This document shows positions 45,001 to 54,895 of a DNA stretch of 64,000 bases, piece after piece. This DNA is from Cristatella mucedo (taxonomy: Eukaryota > Bryozoa > Phylactolaemata > Cristatellidae), in assembly GCA_009760855.2 (NCBI GenBank), contig WPIO01000105.1:565001-629000 (forward strand), in the 5' to 3' direction. The notes beneath the pieces were generated by a model, which saw nothing but the letters and a program-made list of their open reading frames with translations, ran no database searches and was not told the origin of the DNA. The translations under genes were made by a program, and so were the position numbers. Each line of letters begins with the position of its first letter. The first letter of the stretch is position 1.

Positions 45001-46556
45001 GTTTCAGCCACAAAACATTGCTACAATTTGGGCGTGTTTAGGCAGGGATACCAGATCTAAATTCGCCCGGCATTTCACTGCTTGCTGGTCCACTTGCCTG
45101 TTCCACCTGGTCTGGTTTTTGGAGTCACATAGTTTGTCTACTCCTCTTACAAACCTCAGATCCCTTGGAAACCGTGCCGTTAGTGTGTATGGTCTCAAAG
45201 CCTGGAACTCTCACCCGACATACGTCACGACATCCGTTGGCTTGACCACATTTAAAAATAAACTAAAAGCGCACCTGTCCATCATTTGGTGGGTCCTTGT
45301 GGTTAGACCTTTGCTTGCTAATGCCAACTGACCCTGTGCATGTCAACTCTAACCATGCTACTGGTGTTGTTTGTTGAGCACGCTACCACTAACTAATCAA
45401 TTGTGTGTCGTTTGCAGAAAATTTAAAGTGCCTAGACTGAGATTGATTTCTCCGAGGGAGCTACATAAGATGCGCTTTTGAAAACTCCGTTCACTCGCGA
45501 TTGCATGGAGTGACCGACTAGAGCTAACAGCCAGCAATTTTGGCAATTCAGTGTACCTTATCTGATGCCTTGTTTCTTTGCGAAACTTGTTAATTATGCA
45601 ATTAAGTTTTGGAAAAGGAATTGCAGCACTTTTTGAGGCTTTTCTAGGTTAATAAAATCTTTCTTACAAGTATGGCAAGCTTGTTCGTATGAGCCATAAA
45701 TAAGGTATAATGTAAACTCACCTAGCAAAAACCGAGCTTTAAATTAACTAAAACCGCACTGGAGCGGTGACACCTGTTAGTACACCTGTGGGCACTCATT
45801 GTTGGGCTATACTTTGGGTTCCAGTGTAAACGTCAAGCCAATTTGCATTTAGTTCTCCTTCTCTTCAATGGTATTGACACGCTCATTGTACACTTGCTCA
45901 ATAGTAATGTTGCCCTTTGGTGTCATTCCAATATCTAGACTGGAATCCAGTCTGAGACCACCCACAAGATTGGCCCAGTGGTTAAAAAGCTAGCTTGGAC
46001 GATCGAAGTCAAGGTCATCGTATTTAACGCCAAAAGTCGCGCGCTCGACCCCTGTTCTAAAAGTGACGTCCCTGAGTAAGTATTATGTTCTCTGATGGCG
46101 CTATACAGATGAATTTTACTTGCTTATATGTATACAAATAACTCACTTGTCACTAAAAATTGTAAAAGAAATCCGCTGTTTGGCTAAATGTAGAGATATA
46201 CATTTTGTCGTGAAATATATTTGTTTTTAAAATATGATTGCTTTGTAGGGCACGCTAAAGAACTCGGTCTCTTGTCAGATGCTTGACATATGCCGCGGGG
46301 CTGGAGCCCACGACCTCGCCAACAAATACATTTACATTGACCGTGGTCGGGGCGAAAAATTGTCAGACTTTGTATAGTAGTAAAGTAGTACAGTAGAGCC
46401 CTACGCTAACTTACCGCCATAGAAAAATCCAGCATCAGCCAATTCATCCGCACGTTGTGCAGTTATAAGAGCCGCCGGTAATACGTTGTAACTGTGCCGA
46501 CGAATTAACAGACCAGAGAAATATGGGTAGCAGCAGCTAGAGCTGACTCCCGCCAT
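35864..46556 (-). CDS. IAP-like protein (split BIR plus C-terminal RING), copy 2
   Basis: Second copy of the minus-strand gene, exons 46,556-46,415, 42,426-42,336, 38,628-38,440 and 36,054-35,864. All four have the same lengths and phases as copy 1, with GT/AG borders preserved and no stop in frame. It should encode the same BIR-linker-RING layout and, by family, an E3 ligase or caspase-binding regulator of cell death or innate signalling (inference). Against copy 1 I count about 29 amino-acid changes in about 202 residues, concentrated in the linker and RING exons, with only three silent changes. All RING ligands and the BIR Cys-x2-Cys and His remain. As in copy 1, one exon between exons 2 and 3 is not securely identified. 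Confidence 0.7.
37032..37087. repeat. Perfect inverted repeat, copy 2
   Basis: Same 25-bp-arm hairpin as 4,745-4,800 with the same loop, kept without mismatch. Confidence 0.97.
37947..38147 (-). CDS. Possible small ORF, identical to the one in copy 1
   Basis: Counterpart of 5,569-5,769 with the same 66-residue translation ([10 protein letters not shown]...). No splice borders or domain recognised. Confidence 0.25.
   Translation of the reverse strand: MSLRGLNLGQPHKQLKHSHIHSQLLEEYYEVVKEYVEIREAENSNADITRLSTAKVIVSLKTDKCN
38440..38628 (-). CDS. Linker exon of the IAP-like gene, copy 2
   Basis: 189 bp, same acceptor and donor as copy 1, frame open. It starts [13 protein letters not shown] and ends [13 protein letters not shown] followed by ADAE, as in copy 1. 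The middle differs strongly: 12 residues changed, among them Lys to Thr, Gly to Arg, two Met to Ser and Lys, and Asn to Ile. Only one silent change is seen. Confidence 0.68.
38895..39460 (-). mobile_element. LINE-B 3' part, copy 2 equivalent
   Basis: Counterpart of 6,556-7,110, with the same [19 protein letters not shown] reading. Confidence 0.72.
40120..41045 (+). mobile_element. LINE-B 3' part split by SINE-1, copy 2
   Basis: Counterpart of 7,720-8,830 with the same nested SINE. It lacks the extra 210 bp of copy 1 near 8,262, so its C-terminal segment is continuous (PKAWNEL-type motif near 40,700). Confidence 0.78.
40312..40497 (-). mobile_element. SINE-1, copy 2 equivalent
   Basis: Complete counterpart of 7,905-8,063, keeping the A-box end (GATGGCACACTAGGTAAAGC on the minus strand) that copy 1 has lost. 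Confidence 0.88.
41500..41672 (-). mobile_element. SINE-1, copy 2 equivalent
   Basis: Counterpart of 9,350-9,525, with B box GGGTTCGAATCC on the minus strand. Confidence 0.88.
41673..42180. mobile_element. LINE-B fragments, copy 2 equivalent
   Basis: Counterpart of 9,526-10,025, ending in the plus-strand 3' box (GTAAAGCGCCTAGAGAGAG) at about 42,110. Confidence 0.65.
42336..42426 (-). CDS. BIR second-half exon, copy 2
   Basis: 91 bp, acceptor CTGTTTTTTAG, donor CTTAAA|GTAAGG. It matches copy 1 except for one base, which changes RLRHLK to RLCHLK. The Cys-Phe-Tyr-Cys core is unchanged. The near-identity of this exon contrasts with the divergent linker and RING exons. Confidence 0.72.
44060..44115. 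repeat. Perfect inverted repeat, copy 2 only
   Basis: Arms of 24 bp (44,060-44,083 and 44,092-44,115), loop ACAGCTGC. Copy 1 has the left arm and loop start at 13,225-13,256 but not the right arm. Confidence 0.97.
44235..44430 (-). mobile_element. SINE-1-like element, copy 2
   Basis: Counterpart of 13,375-13,560. A second partial head of the same element (AGTGACACCACCCGGGCTAA to CATCCTACGATG) lies at about 44,650-44,740, only in copy 2. Confidence 0.7.
44643..45672. other. Copy-2-specific replacement block
   Basis: About 1 kb that replaces a different 250-bp segment (13,782-14,030) of copy 1 between shared flanks. It contains the partial SINE-1-like head and a plus-strand LINE-B C-terminal and 3' part. 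Confidence 0.75.
44990..45485 (+). mobile_element. LINE-B C-terminus and 3' end, copy 2 only
   Basis: Reads [20 protein letters not shown] then [12 protein letters not shown], the family C-terminus, and ends with the 3' box (AAAGTGCCTAGACTGAGATT). It may have arrived with the block that replaces copy 1 sequence here. Confidence 0.78.
45948..46130 (+). mobile_element. SINE-2, copy 2 equivalent
   Basis: Counterpart of 14,310-14,490, almost unchanged. Confidence 0.8.
46247..46375 (-). mobile_element. SINE-2 reverse, copy 2 equivalent
   Basis: Counterpart of 14,625-14,750. Confidence 0.7.
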
Positions 46557-46565
46557 GTTTCTCTC
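46415..46565 (-). CDS. Start exon with BIR first half, copy 2
   Basis: ATG at 46,556 in the same context as copy 1, 47 codons, donor GGCG|GTAAGTTAGC. A deletion of about 100 bp removed the acceptor used in copy 1 and joined a pyrimidine run to the exon, making a new acceptor (TTTCTTTTTCTCAG) just upstream of the ATG. Four residues differ from copy 1: Asn to Tyr, Lys-Ser to Leu-Ile and Val to Ala, with one silent change. [11 protein letters not shown] is unchanged. Confidence 0.72.
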
Positions 46566-46934
46566 CTGAGAAAAAGAAATAAAAATTCCTAATACATAAC
46601 AAACAACGGCTTCACAACAGCTTGGCTGCCAGGGATTACGTAAGTGCCTCAGCATGGCTGCCAGCTGTCATCAACATAACTCTCGAACTGCATAGATAGC
46701 ATGAAAGTATTGCAGCCCTTGATCACATGCCTAATCCCTAAACTACGCACAAAGAAAAGCTACCTAGCGAACAGTCGCCAGTTTCCAAAAAATTTTAAGA
46801 TGCCGAAGAAATAAAATTAAGACGTCAACTAGCGGCCAAGTTAAAATAAATCGTCCTGTTAATATTTCCGAGGTGTTAAACCTTAGTTCAAGGGGGTTGA
46901 TCGGAAAGCTATAAAAATCACCCACTTGTTTGTA

Positions 46935-47890
46935 ATTATTACACTTGATAAAGCGCCCTCAGAGAACTCTCTTTTTCTAAGCGCTTTACATTTGATGCAA
47001 AGGAAACACGATTGAATGGTTAGTCGTAGGAGGCTCAAAAACATGGTTAGGGGTGCCATGCACAGGCTCAGCATGCAAATATGTTTAGTGGCAGCAAGCA
47101 CAGTTTCAGCACGCATAAGCACATAAAAGACAAATCACAGGAACATACTAAAGGCTGTGATAAATAGGTGCATTTGTAGTTTCTTTTTACATGTGGTAAA
47201 GTCAATAGATGTCGGGACCCAAGTTGGGAGCGAGTTCCAAGCTTTGGGAGTATACGAACTAAAGGCACGGTCTTCAAAGGAATTGAGATTTGTACGAGGA
47301 TGAGTAAGCAATTAGATTACAAAAAGCGGGTGGTACGAATCTTAGCCTGGTGGGGCAGTAGATCTGATAGGTAGGCTGGAGCCAAAGAATGGGGGTTTCT
47401 AAAAGTAAGAAACAAATCGTTAAATTCAATGCGTTGCTTGACTGATAGCCAGTGCAGGTCGGCGAGAAGTGGTATTATGTGGCTTCAGCCGAGCTCACCA
47501 GAGACATGCGTAGTGGCAGAATTGTGCACCAGCTGTAAGTAACTAATTTCATCAGCGTTATTTCATTAGGCAGTAAGTTATAGAATTTCAGACGGGATTT
47601 CGCAAATGCACGGACCAATTTAGATGCAGTATCCTTGTCTAAAAAAAGACCAAATTTCGGCAATGTTGCGAAGCTGAAAGTAGGCAGACTTAATTTTGGA
47701 GCTGATGGGTTTTTCTATGAAAAGGTCGTTTTGGAACCTGACGCCCAGATTTTGTACAAATGGAACAGGAGATACGCTAGCAGAGCCAATTTCAAGGGTT
47801 AGCCTTTCCAATATCTGAGTCACACTTATCTGGAACATAACTAGTAAATTGGTTTTATCATCAATCAATTTAAGAAAACATGGCTGCCAT
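46935..47890 (-). mobile_element. LINE-B 3' half, copy 2 equivalent
   Basis: Counterpart of 15,430-16,430, shorter near its 3' end. Confidence 0.78.
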
Positions 47891-48904
47891 CCATTTTTCT
47901 ACAGTCGCTTTTCGTTATGTTGCTATTAATATTTCAAAGCCCACACTATGGTTCTAGGATGGAAGTTCTGACGTCGACATTGAAATACACAGGTTGTATT
48001 TGGCAAGTAGACAGGCTACCAAGGACTATTGACGTCTGAATTTGGTACGAATTTAATGAATTATGTCACGTGGGCGGTAGCTGAGTAACAGAAATATGTT
48101 AATTACAGAAATTTTAAGACCTAAACCCTATCGGATAAAATTTAAAATCAGCAAACAGTCAAACAGTCAAATTATTTGTTAAAACATACATAGTACTACT
48201 CTCAGCCTTGAACCTGGCTGCTAAAGGATGTTCATTTTTTGTCGGAAAAAGAACTCGTTAAATCCGCTCGGAAGCGTTGACTGATGCGGCAAGAGTGAAT
48301 ATAATACGTATTCCTCATCAGAGATTAGGTTAACAATCTAGGAATTTAAATAAAAAAAATTATGTTGCACCAACAAATAGAAATTGAATAAGTTGAATTT
48401 AGTTGAATTTGAATTTAGTTTTATTTTAGAATGAGTTGAAAGTTGAAAAAGTTGAAAGTTGAATAAAGGAAAGTTATTCATAGAGAAATTATTTTGCCTG
48501 CACCTTTATTAGAGACGTCTTCAGGAAACTTATGAAGTATTTTAGAAAGCTTTGGGTAGTAACAGGTCACTTATTGTCATTGTTACAGTCGTGAGACATT
48601 TTAGCTTGATCTGCAGTAGGTACATCAAGCAACCTCAATGGCAACTAGTGCTAGAATGACTACAACAAGGAAGGCCTTGCAGCGGTCCATCCTGCCACGC
48701 TATGCATCTGTTGAACAACAAATGACAGGAGAGCAACTTGCTCATTGCATCTATACCTTACCGTGGGTTGTGACGGCCTAACCTGTGAGTTGCGATCATC
48801 GTCTTTGATACTTTTGCGCACAATGGTATCACGTCACTATTCTGTCTTGCATCAGTAAGCGTCATAATCCTTGAAATCGCTGGTGAAATAACACTAGATG
48901 CTAT

Positions 48905-50035
48905 ATAAATACTTGGCACTTGCCTTTGGAATCCTCGCTCAATGTGAAATAAACCTCTGGTGACATGCGACCTTATTTCTAAGAGATGGTCTCAACCTGC
49001 TCGCCTTAACTGAAACTTGGCTAAAATTGGTAAACTGCCCGACAATTTAATACGCTACCCGACTGGTTTCTCGTTCTTCCACACCCATGGATAAATCAAA
49101 ACTGGAGGTGCAGTTGCTGGTATTGTGCACTCGAAAATCAACTTCAAGCCATTTGCAGTACTCTTGAAGCGGTGTTTTGAATCATTGTCTTGATTTCACC
49201 CGAAAACAAGCTACCGATGGAGCAAAAATCTATCACACACCAGGTACCAAATCCTCCTTTAACTCTAAAGACTTCTCTGATCTCATTTTGATTCTGTGTA
49301 GAAGAAATTGATCCTTCCTCGTTATGGGTGATTTCAACATTCACTTTGATAACGTAACTGAGGCCTTCAGCACTGGATTTCGTGCATTGAATGATTCATA
49401 TTCTCTGGTGGCTGATGTGCACGGCCCCACTCACATCAAGGGTCACACACTAGACTAAATTTTCTCATACAACTGCACATTGTCATTGCCAATTATTACC
49501 AAATCCTTCTTATCTGATCGCATGCAGATCTCACTGATTCAGTCTACAGTGTGCGCCCTTCTCGTCCTCCTCTAAAGTCACGTGTGAATCGCCGCGAAAC
49601 CTCAGGACCCTCCATACAGATGCTGTCCGTGCGAGAATATCTGCCTCGCCTCTGCTGCTCAGTCCCCCTACCAATCTGTCATCCTTGGTAGGTAGCTACA
49701 ACACGACGCTAGCTGACACGCTCGACGAGGTTGCAACTCTTGACTAAGCGCACTGTGCGCCGTCGCCCAGGTAGCCTATGGTATACCGCAGACGTTAAAC
49801 TGGCTAGATCTTCTAAGCATGAGCTTAAAAAACATACACAAGATCAGGACTGACTGCCCATCGACAGACATACGAGGACTACTGTAGGTGGCAAAAATCG
49901 ACCCTAGCAAAAGCCAAGTCTAGCTTCTGTAAATCTGTGATTCTGTGATCGTTGATATCGGAATATTTGGATTTTGCAACTGTTGAATCGCAGATGCAAA
50001 ATCCAAATATTCCGATATCAACGATCAACCGTCTC
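48905..50035 (+). mobile_element. LINE-B endonuclease region, copy 2
   Basis: Counterpart of 17,890-18,960, with the same LTETWLK and VHGPTHIKGHTLD readings. Confidence 0.75.
49946..50027. repeat. Perfect 33-bp-arm inverted repeat, copy 2 only
   Basis: Arms 49,946-49,978 and 49,995-50,027 around a 16-bp spacer. In copy 1 (18,911-18,968) the right arm and spacer are the same, but the left arm is replaced by a run of A. Confidence 0.97.
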
Positions 50036-50039
50036 CTCA

Positions 50040-50200
50040 ACCGATGGTTTGGCCCAGTGGTTTAGGTTGCTCGACCAAATCAAGGTCTGGCCGAGGTCGT
50101 GGGCTCGAGCCCCGTGGCATACGTGAAGCGCTTGAATAGAGATTTAGTTCTCTAATCTTAGGGAGCAATACAAACGAATTATATTTATTTATTTATTTTA
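50040..50200 (+). mobile_element. SINE-2, copy 2 equivalent
   Basis: Counterpart of 18,984-19,140. Confidence 0.88.
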
Positions 50201-50453
50201 TCATGAACTAGCTGTGTTCTTCCTTCCAAACCGTTGTCAACGTTTCACTCACATGTTCTGAAAATGTCACAGGTAGTCTAATAGTTATCCGATCAACGCG
50301 GATTTTGAAGTAAGCGGTCTTAGATATGTGCTTCAAATTTACATGACGAAAAACCGAGCACGACCGTCTTCTTTGTCATCCGATGCACGCAGCTTTATTT
50401 GGCTTCTCTGATTGTTTTCCCAGCAGTGGTACTGTGCGCCTCATCGATTCTGC

Positions 50454-51060
50454 TGCTCCGCCAAAACCCGACCGATCGACGTGAAATTAGGATTATTGTT
50501 TGGGCTCACTAGCATTCAGTTTATTTATCGCTCACATCGGCATCATGAGTCAGTGTGTATAAGCTGTGTCTGTCAAATAAAGTCCTTGAATTTTGATCGC
50601 TATGACAGCCAACGGTTGACATTTCAATTGTATACATATATTTCTTTTTAGAACTTAAACAAGTTACGCCAAGTGTGCTGTATCTTTTGAGGGTTTGTCA
50701 TATTGTTAGAGCCACCGGTAGGTGAATCTGTTGATTTGATCATTTAATTAGATGCTTGGCTGATGTTCACTGCAAAAACGCGACATTGACTTGTGTTGGT
50801 CATTAGAAGGTCGACGAGACAGCGATGGTTTTATCAAGCGATAGCTTACGTTACCCCTGCTCTTACTGCACATTCGCATGTCAATCGCCCCACTAGCCTT
50901 GAAGAAATTAATACATGTGTTGTTGAGGGAGATAAATCCCATCGCGCGGGGGATGTGGAGGCTCCACTAGCGGCAATTGAAGCTGTTCTTACCCTCGGAG
51001 AACTTGAACAGAAGAAGAATCTCACAATATCCACAAAATGCTGCTGTACTTCGATGCAAT
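50454..51060. other. Unassigned, right of copy 2
   Basis: No gene recognised. A plus-strand frame at 50,793-51,065 includes TSLEEINTCVVEGDKSHRAG and LTLGELEQKKNL; it has no start context or splice border I trust and no known match. An AATAAA lies at about 50,576 on the plus strand. Confidence 0.35.
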
Positions 51061-52230
51061 TTTAGCTTCTACTTAACTTTCGTCAAGCCAGGGGTTGTCC
51101 TAACGCCAGTTTGAAGCGAGTTCCGGGCTTTGGGAGCAAAATTCTAAGAAAATCTTTCTCACAAGATTTGAGGTTCATACGAGGTGTATATGAACGATTC
51201 GATTAAGGAGAGCTGGTGGTAAGATGATCAACCTGGTGGGGGAATAGATCCGATAGGTAGGCTGGGGCAAAAAATTGAGGGACCTAAATGCGAGTGATAG
51301 AACCTTGAATTTGATACTTGAAAGGGAGCTAGTGCAGGTTCGCAAAGAAGCAGGGTAATGTGGCAAATGCAATACTCACGACAGACAAGGCTAGCTGCAT
51401 AGTTTTGCACAAACTGTAAGCTCTTGGTTGCACAAGTTCATAGACCAGCAACCAGTGAGTTGCAGAAGTCGTACAGGGATATCTCAAATGCCAGCACCAA
51501 TTTAGATTTGGTATCCCTGTCTAAGCAAGTCCGAATTTTACTAGTGCCATGTAGCTGAAACTGCAGATGTGACATTAGACCTGATATGTTTGTATAATGA
51601 AATGTCACTTTTGAACAGGACACCTAGATTTCGCTGAAATCCAACAAGAGATAAGCTGGTAGAGCCGATTTTGAGCGTTACGTTTTCCATCCTCTGAGTC
51701 TCGCTTGGTTCGACCATAACAAGTAACTTGGTTTTGTCATCATTCCATTTAAGAAGATTTGCTGCCACCTATGTGTGGATACCATCAATAAATGCAGCAA
51801 GGGATGTGAGAGAGTTCGAGGTGCTGAGGAGGCTGGGAGGAATCAAAGCAATTCCGCAACTGATTTGTATCTGCATAAAAGTGAAAGCCTAGATTTCGCT
51901 CGCTGGTACGTCGGCAAAAGGGTGGGTAAACACCTCTTAAACAACCGGAACAAGTACATAACCATCACGTACCCATATTTAAGCTGTTTCTGGGATGATG
52001 TTTTCCGCCCACACCAATACTCTGGAGTCTCCCACCGAGACAATACGTGAGCCATTACAATGCAGTGCCATTGATGCCCAGACCAGATGAGAGGCGCTCG
52101 AGAAGGACTTGATGACCGATAGTATCAAAAGCTGTCACAAGATTGTGCAAAACAAGCAGAGAGACTCTACCTAAGCCTGCATTCACAAGAAGGTCGTTAT
52201 ACATCCAAGGCAATGCTGACTCTCCGGAGT
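51061..52230 (-). mobile_element. LINE-B with decayed RT
   Basis: Minus-strand LINE-B: C-terminal motifs (SIPPPG / LIILPPALLNRIVHI near 51,190-51,260), DTKSKLVLAFEISLYDFCN (51,510-51,450), KWNDDKTKLLVMVEPSETQR near 51,740, and RT traces to about 52,200. Heavily frameshifted. Confidence 0.78.
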
Positions 52231-52868
52231 TATTAGCTCATAAATTTAACTGTAATCCCGCGGAGCTAGCACGGAGACAAATGTTTGTGCAACAGTAAGT
52301 GGCAACTGCCCATGTTCCTCTTTGATGTTTCCTCTTTCTACTGCCTCCTCCAACGCTTTCTGAATGGTTATAGGTTTTCTTAAAGCTGTACATTTTTCCG
52401 GGGTTTGGTCTCAAAGTGTCCTTCCAAATGTGTCTTTGTATGAGAGCCCTAAGCTCATTTTCGTGGACGAGAAATTTGTGCCTTTTTTCCCAGCATAGTT
52501 GTGTATATACGTTGAGTATAAGTGGGCTCAATGCTTTACCGCACAGCTCTATACCCTAGTAGGACTCATTAGCCCAGGCCAGTAGGGATGCGAATACGCC
52601 AGCTGGGTGTCAAAAAGTTGGGCTAAGCCAGTGCTTTAGCTTGGGGCAGAATTTACAGTGATCTGCATCACCTTTTGGCATTCGGCGGGAGTGCTTGAGA
52701 TATTTGAACGTGTGCTGTGGCATTGCAAAAAATAGCTGCTGGCATTTGTGACAGCACATCAGGTCAACAACGAACCGAGACACTGGCTGCTCAGGTGTTC
52801 AGTGCCCACCTCATCTTGTGTTCACATTATTTGTGTTTTTTTGACGGCTCAGCACCAACAATATTATG
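52231..52868. other. Unassigned, with a 97-codon minus frame
   Basis: A minus-strand frame (52,531-52,238) reads FLVHENELRALIQRHIWKD and later SVGGGSRKRKHQRGTWAVAT. It resembles a coding fragment in composition but I recognise no family, and its ends have no clear splice sites. It could be part of an unidentified element. Confidence 0.35.
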
Positions 52869-53640
52869 AGTTAATCATAAAAATAAAAATATATCTGTAA
52901 AGTACCCCAGAAAACTTAATCTCTTCCTAGGGACTTTGCAGATGCTGCATATTATATAAATCATTGGTGCTATTATCTGCAAGCAGCAGCTACAGTGTAA
53001 GCAGGTACATGCACACGAAGGGCGAATCGCTAAGACCCACCAAATGCTAGAATAAACAGGCGTGTTTTTCGCTTTTTTAAACGTCGTCATGTCCGGAGAC
53101 GCTGCGACGTAGGTTGATAGTGAGTTTTAAGCACGGTCTCCAAAGGATTTGAGGTTCGTACGAGGTATAGGTTAAATATTCGAGTCAGAAGGGGGGGGGG
53201 TTGTACGACTTGTCGCCTGGTGGGGAGTAGTTATGATAGGTAGCCTAGAGTCATAGAATGAAGGGACCTAAAGGTAAGTGGCAGAGCCTTGAAGTCAATG
53301 TGCTGCTTGATTTCGAGCCGTACAGTTCGGCGAGAAGTAGTGAGATGTGGCAACAGCGACACTCACGACAGACAAGCCTAGCTGCCGAGTTTAGCACCAA
53401 CTGTAATCACCAAATTGCACACGCCAGTAGATCAACAAGCAGGGAGCTATCTAAGTCGAGACAGGATGTCACAAATGCACGGACCAGTTTCGATATAGTA
53501 TCCCTGTCTAAGCAAGACTAAAATTCAGCAATATTACGTAACTGAAAGTAGGCACACTTGACCATAGGAGCTGAAGTGGTCGTCCAAAAAAAGGTCGCTT
53601 TGGAAAAGGATACATAGACCACTTAAGATTCAACAGGAGA
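52869..53640 (-). mobile_element. LINE-B 3' half
   Basis: Minus-strand 3' box near 52,900-52,950 (AAGTCCCTAGGAAGAGATTA), then the C-terminal region to about 53,640. A G-run of ten lies at 53,191-53,201. Confidence 0.72.
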
Positions 53641-54747
53641 TCTGAGGAGTCAGCAGCCTTTAAAACGTCTTATGTGTGAGGTTTGTGGGGAAGGTCAGAG
53701 CCGGCGTAGCTGTGAGCGGGATTGCTATTAAAAATGGTTGAGTGGGACGCATTTTTCAAGAGGTTTAGTGGTAATGAGAACGCTGCTGGGAACAGGTTTG
53801 TCACCAAGTTCTGGGCTTCCTGGGCAATCATTATGTGGAAAACTCTATAAAGCGTATTGACATCGTGGTGAAGAACTTTGGTACAATGAGCACCGGGAAG
53901 TGCTTCAAAGTCCATCCCATCAATGCTCAGCTTAATTCATTTAGGAAGAACATTGAACTTACAAGAAGTGGCAAGGCGCTTCCACCAATAATTACTGGAC
54001 TGTAAACACTGCTATCGAGTAGCGTATAACCGGAATATGAATTACTACATTCGGGGGCGTATTTGTGAAAATGATGGTCAATCTTAGTGATGGAAGGCCA
54101 GTCGGCGAGTCACTGCAGCTGAGTCTTCATACAGCTATATGATTATATGTGTCATCTTTCATTTTCAAATTGCATATGGCGTGGATCAGTGTCCTGGTCA
54201 CAAAGGAAAGGCATTATGATTGATATCGTACCTCAGTGGGAGGTTGATCACTCATGAAGCCCCTCACATTTTGGCCAGCTCCGTGCTGCTGTTACTGTGG
54301 CAAGCTGAGTGACTGAGGATTCAGTATTCTCATCCAGTGTGTTGTGTCCACGGTACCCTCAGTAGTATTTCTTAGTTGCTATTTAGTTGATGTTAAACTA
54401 AGTTACTAAGAAACTGCACTCAAGCCAGCACTGCTGGTCGGAAGGGATTGTAACAGCACACATCGCACCCTTATGTATCAGTAACAATTCATTTCCCATT
54501 GTGTCCCACTATACTTTAATTTCCGAGACGGACATTCAATGTAAGCCACAACTCATCTAAAACAGTGGCATATGGCCTCCTCAAGCTGTCAAAACATTAA
54601 CCGTCTTAGCATTGGACTAGCTATGTGAGGTCAGATATTGTCGAGACATTTAGCAGCTAGGGAAACTCCTTAGAAAAGGGCTTATCAACAATTTTATAAT
54701 CTGAAAAAGAAATAAGACTAGGTGGTATCAGTAGCAAATCACCAACA
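53641..54747. other. Unassigned
   Basis: Nothing recognised. Around 54,365-54,415 there is an imperfect inverted repeat (TTTCTTAGTTGCTATTTAG / CTAAGTTACTAAGAAAC). Confidence 0.4.
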
Positions 54748-54895
54748 TAAAAATATAATTCATTTATATAGCGCCCCAAGAGAACTTAATCTCTATTCAG
54801 GCGCTTCACATGTGCCTAGGGGCTCGAGCCCACGACCTCAGCCAGACCTTGATCGGGGCGAGCACCTTAACCACTGGACCAAACCAGCTCGGCAC
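54748..54895 (-). mobile_element. SINE-2, reverse
   Basis: The minus strand has TTTGGTCCAGTGGTTAAGG, B box GTGGGCTCGAGCCCC, body CACATGTGAAGCGCCTGAAT and an AATTATATTTT tail. Well preserved. Confidence 0.88.

Larger units (their letters stand above)
32901..50453. repeat. Large direct duplication, copy 2
   Basis: Collinear with 114-19,394. Segments found only in copy 2 include 35,153-35,397, 36,361-36,405, 37,287-37,385, 42,540-42,695, 44,643-45,672 and 46,770-46,870. Segments missing from copy 2 include the counterparts of 11,765-13,222 and 17,018-17,299, about 450 bp of the first LINE-B, and about 100 bp at the start exon of the IAP-like gene. Confidence 0.93.
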
